From contig CM023449.1 of assembly GCA_013339765.2 (NCBI GenBank), positions 103,332,417 to 103,396,416 on the forward strand: a DNA stretch of 64,000 nucleotides, written 5' to 3'. Under the pieces are notes generated by a model. It saw nothing but the letters and a program-made list of their open reading frames with translations, ran no database searches and had not been told where the DNA came from. The stretch's first letter is position 1, and each line of letters starts with the position of its first letter. Origin of the DNA: Haemaphysalis longicornis (Eukaryota > Arthropoda > Arachnida > Ixodida > Ixodidae). The position numbers and the translations under genes were made by a program. Shown piece after piece: positions 11,432 to 21,337 of the stretch.

Positions 11432-11486
11432 GATGATGACGCACTCATGTGAAAGAGTCAGCCAAAATAATTTTTCCAGGGTATTA
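11432..11486. repeat. Sliver of 430-bp satellite between two insertions
   Basis: About 55 bp that fit the monomer (GCACTCATGTGAAAGAG, then AATAATTTTTCC). It carries the Penelope TSD at its left end and the 11-bp TSD of the next LINE at its right end (11476-11486). Confidence 0.75.
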
Positions 11487-12425
11487 TTGGGCACCGCAAA
11501 TGGCTGCGACTTGCGGGTCCTGGGGACTCCGGCCACATGTGTAGCTGGGCGCAGTGGCAGGTGAAGCTGGGGTAACTGGTCGGCTAGCCTCTCTGCCAAG
11601 ACCTCCTCAGTGATGCCCAAGGAAATGGCGGAGGCCAGCAGAGGGTGCCGGTTGGTGACAGCAGGCTGAAGCAAGGCCCGGAACACTCTCCAGGCATTGG
11701 CTGGATGCCTACGCAAGTCCATGGAGGAGCAGAGCGACTCCCAGCTCTGCCTCCGCCACTGCTTGGCTCTCCTTGTGCACGGCGCATCCACCTGCCGGTA
11801 CGCCGTCCAGTCTTCCGGACGCCTGCTCCGGATGGCCCGCCGTTGCATCTGGTTGCACCTGGCTCGGAGTCTCAAGAGCTCCAGGTCAGGCAGTGCCGTG
11901 CAGAGGGGTACCTCCCCCCGTACCGTGGCCTTGTTGGCGCTCCTCACGACTGCTATCAGGAAATCAGCCTCTGGGTCCTCCAGATACTTTTCCACCTCCT
12001 TGCGGTAGTTTCTGCCGCAAGGAGGTGGAACCTCCTGCCGTCGCTTCTGAGGGTGACCAGGATGGGGTAATGGTTCGACCCCCAGGTGCTCGTGGCGGTT
12101 TCCCAGGTGTAGGCACACCGCTGGGACACCAGTGTGACGTCAATATGGGACAGTTGAACCGTGCCAGAGGGGCCACGGCGGGTGAAGGTGTGGCTGCCGG
12201 TGTTGGCCACAAGCAGGCCGCAGGCCGTGGCAGAATCCAGCAGCTCTCGTCCCCTGCGGTTGGTGCGGGGGCTGCCCGAGGCCGGGTTGGGCGCGTTAAA
12301 ATCCCCGCACATGACAACGTCAGGCCCAAGCCAGGCCTGCAGCCGCCCCACTGCTGTGGCATCCCAGGGCCGCGTTGGACGGACGTAGATGCTGGCCAGC
12401 TGGCAGCCCTGGATCGAAGCCCCTA
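11487..12425 (-). pseudogene. Inverted segment: AP-type endonuclease and linker of LINE
   Basis: On the minus strand, from the junction at about 12425 downward. The endonuclease begins mid-domain (GCQLASIYVRP), then VVMCGDFNAPNP (12284-12321), SHIDVTLVS, and GSNHYPI near 12060, where the usual motif is SDH. A frame change near 12000-12110 leads into the Arg-rich linker (MQRRAIRSRRPEDW, NAWRVFRALLQP) that normally joins endonuclease to RT. It stops at RKSQPFAVPN next to the left TSD. The N-terminal part of the endonuclease is missing because the element was truncated there. It is not expected to be expressed in this arrangement. Confidence 0.85.
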
Positions 12426-14805
12426 ACTTTCGGAGCGCCCATAGCATTGACGGGGTGACGCATCAGATGCTGTGTAATCTGGATGTCACCCAGCTGGAGC
12501 CGCTTCTGCAGCTCGTCAACCGGGTGTGGAGGGAGGGAAGCCTTCCACCTTCTTGGCGGGTCGGACTTGTCAGGACGATGCTGAAGGTCCGTAAGCCGCC
12601 CACTGAGCCTGCATCGTACCGGCCGGTTTCCCTGACGTCCGCAGCGGGGAAGCGCATGGAGAGCACGGTCCTGGCCCGCCTCCAGTGAGTTGCTGATTGT
12701 CGGGGCGTCTTCCAGGAGCAGCGAAGCGGCTTCGGGTTCCACCGCTGCACGGCAGACTCCCTGGGGGATGTTGCGTCTATGCTGGAGCAGGCCCGCCATT
12801 ACAAGGAGGTGGTCTTCTTGCTCCTGCTGGACATGAAGTCGGCCTTCGACTCCGTCCCCCCCACGGCCATCCTGGATGGCCTCGACAGCATGGTCGTTGA
12901 GGGGCACCTCCGGAGTTACGTGAAGGCGTTCCTGGCCAACCGGACCCTTCGAGTCAAGGTTGGCCTAACAACCAGCAGCCCACGAGACGTCAGCTCTGGG
13001 GTTCCCCAGGGGAGTGTGCTCAGCCCATTCCTCTTCAACCTCGTCCTGGCAGCTTGCCGGCTGGGCTGGCGTTTCCAGTGGGGATGCCAGTCTATGCCGA
13101 TGACATCGCCATCTGGGCACACGGATCTAGGAGACTACTCTCCAAGGTAAAGGCCTGCCTCCAGGGGGCGCTGTGGGCAGTCGCCGCCTTCCTGAGAAGC
13201 CGTGGCCTGCAGCTGTCCGAGTTGAAAACGCAGGCCTAAATCTTCCACCCGAGGGGCAGCAGGGCATGCAAATTGACAGACCCGCTCAACTTGAATGGCC
13301 AGTCCCTTCCGTGGAGCACCAAGGCCAAGTATCTGGGGTTCCTGGTCGACTGCCAGTTGTCCTGGATACCTGCGGTGAAGGCGCTCCGGCAACGCACAGT
13401 GAGGGTCCAGCAGGGCGTGCGAAGGTTGTTGGCGCGTGGTCAGGGCTGCACACACACCGGGGCACTGCGGGTGTTCCACGGGATGGCGTCGTCCGCTGTC
13501 CTATACGCTCTGCCTCAGGTGCAACTCAAGCCGCGCCGGTGGGAGGAGCTGCAGGTGGATTAGCACCGGGCTATCCGCCTTTGCCTGGGCCTTCCGAGCA
13601 CATCCCCGGTGGTGGCGACGTACACGGAGGCAGGTTCCTGGCATATCCAGATGCGGGCCCTGCAGGTGGGGCTCCGCCACATCCACCGCCTGCAGGGCTC
13701 ACCGGATGGTGCGGCACTCCTGCAGCGCTACCTCAGCCGACCCAACACTCGCATGGGCATGCTGCTTAGTATCTACGAGAGCCATATCGCGCTGCCGCAT
13801 CGGCCCCGCCTGGAGCCACCACCACCAGGCACGGGGCAGGCTCTACGCATCGCCACCACATTGTCGGGGGTCCGTGGCAAGAGGTCCACTCCACCCCAGG
13901 CCATCTACCAAGAGGTGGCCGCCCTGCTGCTGGACGACGCTGCCGGACTTCTGCAGGTGTACACGGATGCTCCGTGCAACAGTCGACGGGCTGAGCCGGT
14001 GCTGCCTGCACGGCACTGGAACTTGGCACCAGGTTTGCAGCCTCCCCTTCCAGGCCTCATCCACCTACGCAGAGCTGGCTGGACTCCACTTGGCCGCGGA
14101 TCTTCTTCTAGAGCAGGGGGCCCATGCCCGTGGGGCCATCATCCTGACTGACTCTCGGTTTGCCCTTTTCCGTCTAAGAGCTGCGGACCAGCCAGCCAGC
14201 TCCAGCGGCTACGTAGTGCGGTCGCTGGCGGCCAAGCTCCATGCAGTATAGGCCCAGGGGTGTCCACTGCGACTCCACTGGCTACCATCGCACGTGGGCA
14301 TCATGGGCAACGAGGTTGCAGACGCCCTGGCCAAGGGTGCTGCTCACCAGGCATGGGTACCAGCCTCTTGGGATGTGGTGTCATTCGACGCTGCAAAGAC
14401 TATCCTGCCCGAGTGGTGGAGGCCCAACATCCAGATGCTCGAGTGGCCAGTGGTCATGCCCCACGGCTCCTGCCCGGCCGCATCAGTAGAGACGCCCGGT
14501 CGCTCCTGCTTCGCCTGCGGCCTAATTGCTGCAACGTGGGAGCCCGCCTGCACCACCATGGCCGCCGGGCGTCCCCCACCTGCGCCGACTGCCCAGAGCC
14601 TGAGACGCTCGAGCACTTACTGTGCTATTGCAGCCAGCTCGACATCGCCAGGGAGGAACTCCGGGCTGCGTTCCAGCGACTCGGTGCACCAAGCCACAAG
14701 CTGGAAGTCTTCCTGTTCCCCACGGGATCGGACGCCTTACGACGGGAGGTTTTCCAGCACCTCCTCAACTTCCTAGTGTTGACAGGACTAGTGCAGCGTT
14801 TGTAG
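12426..14805 (+). pseudogene. LINE reverse transcriptase, RNase H and zinc knuckle, multiply broken
   Basis: Starts abruptly at RSAHSIDGVTHQML (RT block after the linker). Then SYRPVSLTSAAGK, LLLDMKSAFDSV (motif A), GVPQGSVLSPFLF (motif B) and YADD at 13093-13104 (motif C, catalytic aspartates present). RNase H pieces follow: SSTYAELAGLHLAA and ILTDSRFALFRL near 14060-14170, then WLPSHVGIMGNEVADALAK near 14280-14330. The C-terminal knuckle CADCPEPETLEHLLCYC is near 14585-14630, with the last frame ending at TAG 14803-14805. Stops and frameshifts occur throughout (for example near 12690, 13050, 13238 and 13560). It is the same element as the inverted segment at 11487-12425. Confidence 0.85.
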
Positions 14806-15010
14806 CCGTTGCGGCTTAGACGAAACGGACGCTACATAGACTGTGCTCCACTCTTTTCCATCTTTCCTCTTTCTCTCTTCCTATCCTTTGAAACCTCCCC
14901 TTCCCTTCCCTGGACTGGGTTGTATGAGGGTGAACTCCCCGACTGAGTTCAACAATGTCCCCAGTTCTGTTCTCTTCCATTCTTCCTTAATAAATCATCC
15001 CCACCCACCA
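14806..15010 (+). other. 3' UTR and tail of the twin-primed LINE
   Basis: Pyrimidine-rich, with AATAAA just before the end, then CCCC/CACC-rich sequence up to the TSD. No poly(A) run is present. Confidence 0.65.
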
Positions 15011-17266
15011 CCAGGGTATTAACGGGGGAGTTTAGTGCTACGCAGAGGAACGCGCGGAGTCGTTCCCGTTGACGTGTTGCATTGGCTCTTATACAATACG
15101 AGTAATTTTGGCCAAATCTCGCTACCTGGATATCACGTTCATTTTCCTGCTTAGGTGTTCTTATACCCTGCCTTTCTTTCCTTTTTTGAAAAGTTCTCAC
15201 CGCATTTAAAAGAAGATACGCCCTGTAGGTGTGCTCCTGTGAAATTGTAGTGTGTGGTGCTGAGAGAAGAACCCGCTCCATGACTTTGGTTGACCGTGAT
15301 AAATACTTGTCCTACATTGCGATTTCTATTTTTTCTCCTTGAAACCACGCTGAAGCGCATTTTGCCATCACCATAAGATAAAAATGCACTACTTTTCTGA
15401 GTGACCATGAACAGACGTTGTAAAAAAGAAACAGAAGAAATATCATTCCCATGAGGTACACATGGGAGTCTGCCGCTAGGTAGAAGAATGTGTGAGGTCA
15501 CTTTGGTTGACTTGTCTTGAATTAGTTGTTATGCAATACAAACCATTTTTGCCACTCCTGGCAGCCTTGAACTAACGTTCCCTTTTCTGGCTAGGTTTCT
15601 ATATTACCTTGGCTGATTTGCTTCTTCCGCAAGTGCTAACAGCCATTCTAATTGAAATTGCTTCCTTTAGTTCCGCTCCTACATAAATCGTGGAGTTTGT
15701 GTTGGAAGAACAAGGCACAGCTTGGCATTGCTCGACCGTGTTTATTGAGATTCTTCATTTCTCCTCGCTGCAATCCCATACACTTTGCCCCCACCATTTC
15801 CTGATGCTTACACCTTTCTTTTTATCGAGAGAGGAATAGACATTCGTAAAAGATAGCCGGGCTAATGATTTCCCTATAAGATGAAAGGGGAGTTTAGAAC
15901 GCGCGAAGCAGCTTCGGTTGACGTGTGTCGCATTGCCACACAGTACAAATTCCTTTGGGCTCTTCTCACTGCCTTTCTATAGCGTTGTTTATTCTCGGTC
16001 GGTCTTATATTACCAGTCTTTTCTAATTTATTAAGTGCTGACGGACATTCTTAAAAATTATGTGTAATGTATAAGGGCTCCATCAGGAGTGTTTGAGTTA
16101 TTGCTGGGGAGAAGCGCGCGCTCAGTGTCTCCGCATAACAAAGTTTAACAACTGTCACCAGTGCGAATCTTTTTATTTATTTCTGGGAAGCACATTATAG
16201 CTCTTTTCTGTCACCGCTTGCTTGCATTTTTTTCTCTTTGCTTCTCGTTTAGTGAGCGATGAGAGACGCACACCGTAAGAAGCAAGGAGGCATATTTTTT
16301 TCTAATTACGAAACGGGGGAGATTTTTGCAAGGTAGATAAATGTGCTATGTCAATTTGGTTAGTTCGTGTTTCATGGATTACCATATAATACGAATTCAT
16401 TTGGTCATTTTTCGCGGCCTTGCTCATACGTTCTTTTTTTCGCTAGGTTTGATACTGCCTGTGGTCTGTCCATCTTTGGCAATTTCTGACGAACATTCGT
16501 AAGGAAGATGCGCCCTCTTGTTCTGCTCCAATTGGAACGGTTGAGTTTATAGGTGGCGTCACCTTGGTCAAATATGTTTATTTGTTTTAGACGTTGGGAA
16601 TCATTTTCACTTCACCTGACAACCATATTTGGTGCTCTTTGCGCTCATCTTTTCTTCACATTCACTTTCCTTCGTGTTTTGAGCGAGATTAGCAGCCCGT
16701 TAACAAGGATGCATGCGGAATACATTTCCCACGAGAAAAACATGGGATCCTATGTCTAGGTAGAAGGACGCGCTATGTCGGTTCGGTTGTCATGTGTTTC
16801 AATAATTATCATGCAATCTGTATCCTATTAAACAATGGTCACGGCATTGATGGGGCGGGCTTTATTTCCGCTAGGTTTTAATATGGCCTGTCGCTATTTT
16901 GCTCTTCAGCAAGGACTGACAGACGTTCGTAAAAAAAGATAAGCTTTGTATATCTATTCAGACAGGAGCTGTTCGGTTTATTGCTAGGGTGGCGTGACTT
17001 CAGTTGACAGCGTTTAATAACTGTCAACACTACCAATCATTTTATTTATTCAGCGCATGCATTCCAAGCGCTCCCTTCCTCACGTCAGCGAGGTATAAAG
17101 GGACGACCGTAAAATATAGAGAGGCGTAATATTTTCCCTTCAGAAAACCTGGGAAATTTATTTCGTGGTGGGTTTGGTTAACTAGTGTTTATTTGATTGT
17201 CATGCAATATGAAGCAGTTTGCCCCGTCCTCGGGGCCTTTCATTGGCGTTTTGTTCCTCGCTAAGG
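15011..17266. repeat. 430-bp satellite array, third and longest block
   Basis: Marker blocks at about 15080, 15518, 15925, 16370, 16795 and 17190 give spacings near 395-445 bp, mean about 420-430. Both half-units are visible (for example a GAGTTTATAGG..GGTC half at 16540 and a TTTATTTGATTGTCATGCAA half at 17190). It starts with the LINE TSD copy. It stops at TTCCTCGCTAAGGTTG, mid-monomer. No gene seen. Confidence 0.75.
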
Positions 17267-17361
17267 TTGTTGGAAAAGTTCCCGCCTCACCTCCCTCGTG
17301 CTCATCATCATAAGCAAGTTTCATTGAAGCGCTCATCAGAACGGGTCATGGCCAGTCGTCG
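17259..17361 (+). repeat. Direct repeat, left copy
   Basis: Shares CCTCGTGCTC, then CATCA..AGCA.GTTTC and GCNCTCATCAGAACNGGTC with 18866-18976, in the same order and orientation, with scattered mismatches. The nature of the repeat is unknown. Confidence 0.6.
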
Positions 17362-17521
17362 TCCTTTTCATCACATATTTGCTGAAAGAAACCCGAGACC
17401 AAGAGACCTCCAGGGGTGAGCAAATTCAAGCGGATTTGCCTTATCGTCGACCGCCTTCTCACCTCTGGGGAATAAGAATGAAACCGCTGTTTCAACGAAC
17501 TCCTCACTAAAGCTGGGGGCC

Positions 17522-17879
17522 TGTCTTAGAAGAAGAAGAAACCAACCGCACCCATCGTGCTGCTTCGCCGATACGCATAGAATGCGCCTTAACAGTAACG
17601 TATCTGCTGGTATGACCATGCCGACCGTTCCCCATGAGTCTGTAGTGGCGTTTAGCCCCACTATCATCATCATCCGCATCCTCCCACAATCATCATCGGC
17701 GGGGCCTGGCCAGATCAGCAGCCGCGCGCCAGGAGACAGGAAGATCGAATGTCGACCGAGCGCCTGGGCGGTCGCATGCCATCGCTGCTGTCGAAGTTCT
17801 GGCCGGGCCTTGCGCACCCGCAATAAAATGTAGGAGAGCCAAAGCGCAGCTCACCGAGTCCACGGCTCCGCTTCCTACA
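17522..17879 (+). repeat. Probable LTR of a Ty3/Gypsy-like element
   Basis: Begins TGTCTTAGAAG and ends CTTCCTACA, giving TG...CA ends. An AATAAA signal lies at 17822-17827, and a primer-binding-site-like AGTGGTGACCCGGA and a gag reading frame follow directly. No second LTR is present in the window, so both boundaries rest on this context only. Confidence 0.5.
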
Positions 17880-17893
17880 AGTGGTGACCCGGA
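17880..17893 (+). other. Primer-binding-site-like sequence
   Basis: AGTGGTGACCCGGA directly after the LTR end. TGGTGACCC is a common start of the tRNA primer site in arthropod Ty3/Gypsy elements. GTGGTGACCCGGA recurs about 28 bp downstream, an apparent small duplication. Confidence 0.5.
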
Positions 17894-17955
17894 GGTTCCC
17901 TAGACGTGGTGACCCGGATGTTCCGCGCCTGATACCCGGCCACCGGCACACCGAC

Positions 17956-18828
17956 ATGGCGACGTGGGGGGATCCGCCGATACCAGTGTTCGACGCACGC
18001 CACCTCAGAGGATGGTTTTTCAAGCTTGAGGCCACCTTACCGCTGAACTACATCACCATTCAGCCACTCAAGCACTCCATCCTCTGGGAGACGCTTCCCC
18101 TGGAGCTCCGCTGCGTCCTCGCCCTACCACCGCCCAGCGAAACACCCTACGATGACCTTCGCGCTGCCGTGCTCACGCACTACGGCTTTGGGGACGACTG
18201 CTTTCGGCTTTCAGCAGATAAGGTACCTGCGCGGTCCGTGCACGCTTCGCCGTCACACATTGTACCTTCTGCACCATCGCCGTCGTTTCCTGCCACGAGT
18301 GTCGCCATCGCAGACTTCACCGCTAGCGCGGCAGCCACACCTGCGACGACCAGACGTACAGCCGACGTTCAGGCTGCCGGGCTCGAGCACTACGGCTATC
18401 GAGACGACCCGCCGCCGCCTTTAGCACACGAGGTACCCGCACGGCTTCCACGTGCAACGCCGCCACAGACAGACGGTGCCCACCATGCCAACCAGCACGC
18501 CGACGTCATCTCTCACCAACGCCGACACCCTGCTCTCTATTTCCAGCGCGGCGGCCGCACCTTCCACGAGAGGACCGGCGACCAACGACATCACGGGTGC
18601 CCGCCGACCATGGGAGTAGAAATTAGCAGTAGAAATTTCGTCGGGTTGTGGACTCCTGTCTACACAGAAGGTTCAGTGGCTGCTCATCCAGGTAACGAGT
18701 CTACGCTTCGATGCCGTAAGAAGTACCTTTATCATCGGTGTAAGCAGAAGCTGCCTAGTTCCGGACACTGTTTGCCTCTAGAGGCATTAATTACGTTTCT
18801 TGCCAAGTGGACTGATTTCCCAGAATGA
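17956..18828 (+). pseudogene. Gypsy-like gag fragment (capsid N-terminal part)
   Basis: Open from 17881; the ATG at 17956 (MATWGDPPIPVFDARHLRGW) is the likely start. The first 90 or so residues fit arthropod Gypsy gag: a Trp-rich start (RGWFFKLEATL for the usual xxWFxxVExxF), LPLELRCVLALPP, then PYDDLRAAVLTHYG. Gag normally goes on to a nucleocapsid and protease; here similarity ends near 18600 and no pol follows. A segment is duplicated inside: LTHYGFGDDCF..DKVPAR and LEHYGYRDDPP..HEVPAR lie about 70 codons apart. The last 70 residues look unrelated. It is a truncated capsid relic. Confidence 0.6.
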
Positions 18829-18865
18829 ACCTGCAAACACACAGTGAAACTTCTAGCCATTCTAG

Positions 18866-18976
18866 TGCGTGGGAGGATGTTTGAAAAGATGATGCCTCTC
18901 CTTCCTCGTGCTCCTCATCACCAGCATGTTTCTATAAAGCACTCATCAGAACTGGTCATGGCGCCTCGCCGTCCCT
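18866..18976 (+). repeat. Direct repeat, right copy
   Basis: Partner of 17259-17361 (shared CCTCGTGCTC and CTCATCAGAAC..GGTCATGG). The distance between copies is about 1.6 kb. After it the two copies diverge completely. Confidence 0.6.
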
Positions 18977-19203
18977 CAAAACTCGATGTGCGAAAACCGC
19001 ACCTCTGCTTTTACTGGCGCCGAAGAAAAGCGACGCAGAACCCGGAATCCATTTCAATGAGCGTTGTGTTCTTCTCCAAAAGCAAAATAAAAGCACTGCA
19101 CGCGCTGTGTACTCACGTAGAGATCTTCATCCTTCTCTTTCTTGAGCAGGTCAGTGCAACCACGTGACAGTTAAGCGCTATATTCAAATACAATTCACAA
19201 CAA

Positions 19204-20550
19204 ATGCTTTAAATTACCTGTCTTTCTTTCCTTCCTTAGCAAATGTCGAAAGGCATTGATAACGATGATGCGTACAATGGTTCTACTCTGACAAGAACGG
19301 TTGAGATTTTTGCTAGCAAAAAGGACACCCTACCTCACTTTTGTCAACAGCTCTGGTAATTTTCAAACGTTTGGAACTCTTTTCATTTCTCTTCGCAGCC
19401 ATACCTCAGTGCTCTTTGCCCTCACCCTTTGTTTATAGTCACTACCTTTCTTCTTTCAGCGAGCGATGAAAAAGACCAGTAAGAAGGTGGGCATAATTAT
19501 TTTCAAATGAGAAAAACAGGATAGTTTATTGCTACCTACCAGAATGCACGACGCCTGTTTTATTGACATATGTTTTAATAATTGTCATATAATACCAATT
19601 CTTCAGGCCTTTGCTTGCGACCTTGCAATAACGCGTTCTTTCTCTCTACGTTTTTGAAATAACGCTCTGATTTCTTTTAAGAAAATGGTAATAGATGTCG
19701 TAAAAATATGCGCCCTGTATATTTTTTATTGCTAGGGAAACGAACGCAGGGCGTGACATCGGTTGACAGAGTCTAACTGTGAACGCTGCGAATCATTTAG
19801 GTTACTCCTCTCAAGCTTCCTATAGCGTTTTTTTCTCTCACCCTTGGTTTTCATTCAGTGCCTTTCTTTCCTGTGAACGAGCAAGGAATAGACACTCGTA
19901 AGAAGGATGCATTGCAATGGTTCTATCATGAGATAAACGGCTGGCTTTAGAGCTAGCTAGAAAAGTACGCGGATTTGCTTCGGTTGACTTGTCTTTTATT
20001 GGTAGTCATTAAATAGGAACCCTTTTGGCAACTCCTCGCGGCATTTCTGACATGTTATTTTTCTTCGCTTTTATTGTTTGCTACTTGTCTTTCTTTGCTT
20101 TTTTAGGAAGTGCTGATCGACAATCCTAAGGAAGATAAGCCCCGAAAATCGGCTCCGACAGCGTGGTAGCATGTAACGCCAGGGAGTGGAACGCACAGCT
20201 CTACCTGGGAGGACAGTGTTTTATTTCTCATAGAAAGCGAACATGCTCCATTTCTTCTGAGAACCATCGTATCTCTTTGCCCTCAGAATTTCGGAGCACT
20301 CACTGTATTTTTAGCTAGAAATGTAGAAATGTAGAAAAGTGAACTTTAATGCTAAATAGAGGATGCTTTGCAACGTCACTTCAAGTGACATGTGTTTTAT
20401 TGATTATCACACAGTAAAACAAACTTTGTCTACTCTCCGCGGCCTTAATATCGCGTTGTTTTTCCTCCTGAATTTGTATTTCTCTTTTTTGTTCACAGCG
20501 GGTGTTAAACAACATTTTAAGGTAGATTCGCCTTAAAATTTCGCTTACAT
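19204..20550. repeat. 430-bp satellite array, fourth block
   Basis: Marker blocks at about 19570, 19995 and 20395. The dimer halves are again recognisable. It ends at GCTTACATT where a minus-strand LINE tail abuts. This is the last sign of this satellite; I do not see it resume after 29.8 kb. Confidence 0.7.
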
Positions 20551-21088
20551 TATGATGATTGTTGATGGTTAACAGAAAAAGCCACCCAGAGTAAAGAGCA
20601 CCAGACAGAGGGTAAATTGGAGAAAGGAAAATGCAAGCACTAAGATCAGTCAGAAGGATGGAAAGAAAAGTGAGTCAAAGACAATGAGAATGGATGGTGT
20701 AATAAGCCAGATTGTGATTATCAGTGGCAAGAAATTAGGTATAAAAATTTACTTCTGCTAAATACGGTAAATACACTTGGAAAAAACACGTCATCATCAC
20801 AAAGGGAAAACTCAGCGTGGAGTGGATTGTGTTGTGTGGTGTTCGGTGAAGGGTTTGTGTCGTGTTGTGGTGAGTGGTTTGCATTGGTTTAGTACATGTA
20901 CAATGGATTGGCCCCGTTTCACACCTCCTCCATAAGGTTCTTGCAGGTCCCGTGAGCAGGTGGGAGTGTGTTTCATTGGTGTGGCCTATCAACAACCGAG
21001 CCAAGGTAACTTCCGTGTGTGCATTTTGTGTGTCAGTGGTTTATGACCCCAAAAGTGTTTTTTACGTGTTTTGTGAAGTTTTTGTCTA
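20551..21088 (-). mobile_element. 5'-truncated LINE 3' end, same family as 3.4-kb element
   Basis: On the minus strand from 21088, the sequence aligns with copy 1 from about 8385 to its end. It encodes LLIGHTNETHSHLLTGPA (copy 1: LRIGHTHATHSYLLTGSP), then a decayed knuckle, and ends in AACAATCATCATAATG, an ATC-type tail. Only the last part of ORF2 and the 3' UTR are present. It lies head-to-head with copy 2, whose 5' end starts within a few bases. No TSD found. Confidence 0.75.
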
Positions 21089-21337
21089 ACGCACCTCGGG
21101 TAATCTTGGTGACGCTATTGGCGACACCGTGAACCCTGGGTTCCGATACTCACACCGTGGCTAGGAGTTCTAAGGTGAAGAGCGGAAACCACAAACGGTG
21201 ACCGCCCGATCTGAGTTCAAACTCCGGCGCATTGGCTCCTATTCTGTTTACCAGGAAGGGAGCTCCAGGACCTCTCTTGGCATCAGGGTAACCCGAGCGA
21301 AGAAAGTACCCCGTCCTTTGCTGTTAAATTATACTAT

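Larger units (their letters stand above)
11487..15010 (+). mobile_element. Non-LTR retrotransposon with inverted 5' part (twin-priming product)
   Basis: A 3.5-kb GC-rich insertion in AT-rich satellite, bounded by an exact 11-bp TSD, CCAGGGTATTA, at 11476-11486 and 15011-15021. The endonuclease and linker read on the minus strand (11487 to about 12425). The reverse transcriptase, RNase H, knuckle and tail read on the plus strand (about 12426-15010). Truncated 5' segment inverted, 3' segment direct, one TSD pair around both: this is the arrangement known as twin priming. The element ends in AATAAATCATCCCCACCCACCACC. The RNase H domain places it with I/R1-like families, but it is clearly a different family from the 3.4-kb element. 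Confidence 0.88.
17267..19203 (+). mobile_element. Composite insertion with LTR, gag fragment and direct repeats
   Basis: About 1.94 kb of non-satellite DNA. The satellite monomer breaks at CGCTAAGGTTG (17266) and resumes at about 19204 with TTACCTGTCTTTCTTTCC, close to the next expected part of the monomer. Inside are a probable LTR (17522-17879), a primer-binding-site-like sequence, a gag fragment, and a sequence of about 100 bp present at both ends (17259-17361 and 18866-18976). I cannot say which element owns the outer direct repeats. No flanking duplication was found. Confidence 0.5.

Noticed and set aside
13173..14251. Long overlapping GC-rich open frames at 11.6-14.8 kb as separate proteins
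   Set aside because: They are alternative frames of the GC-rich LINE; only those containing RT, RNase H, endonuclease and knuckle motifs were kept.
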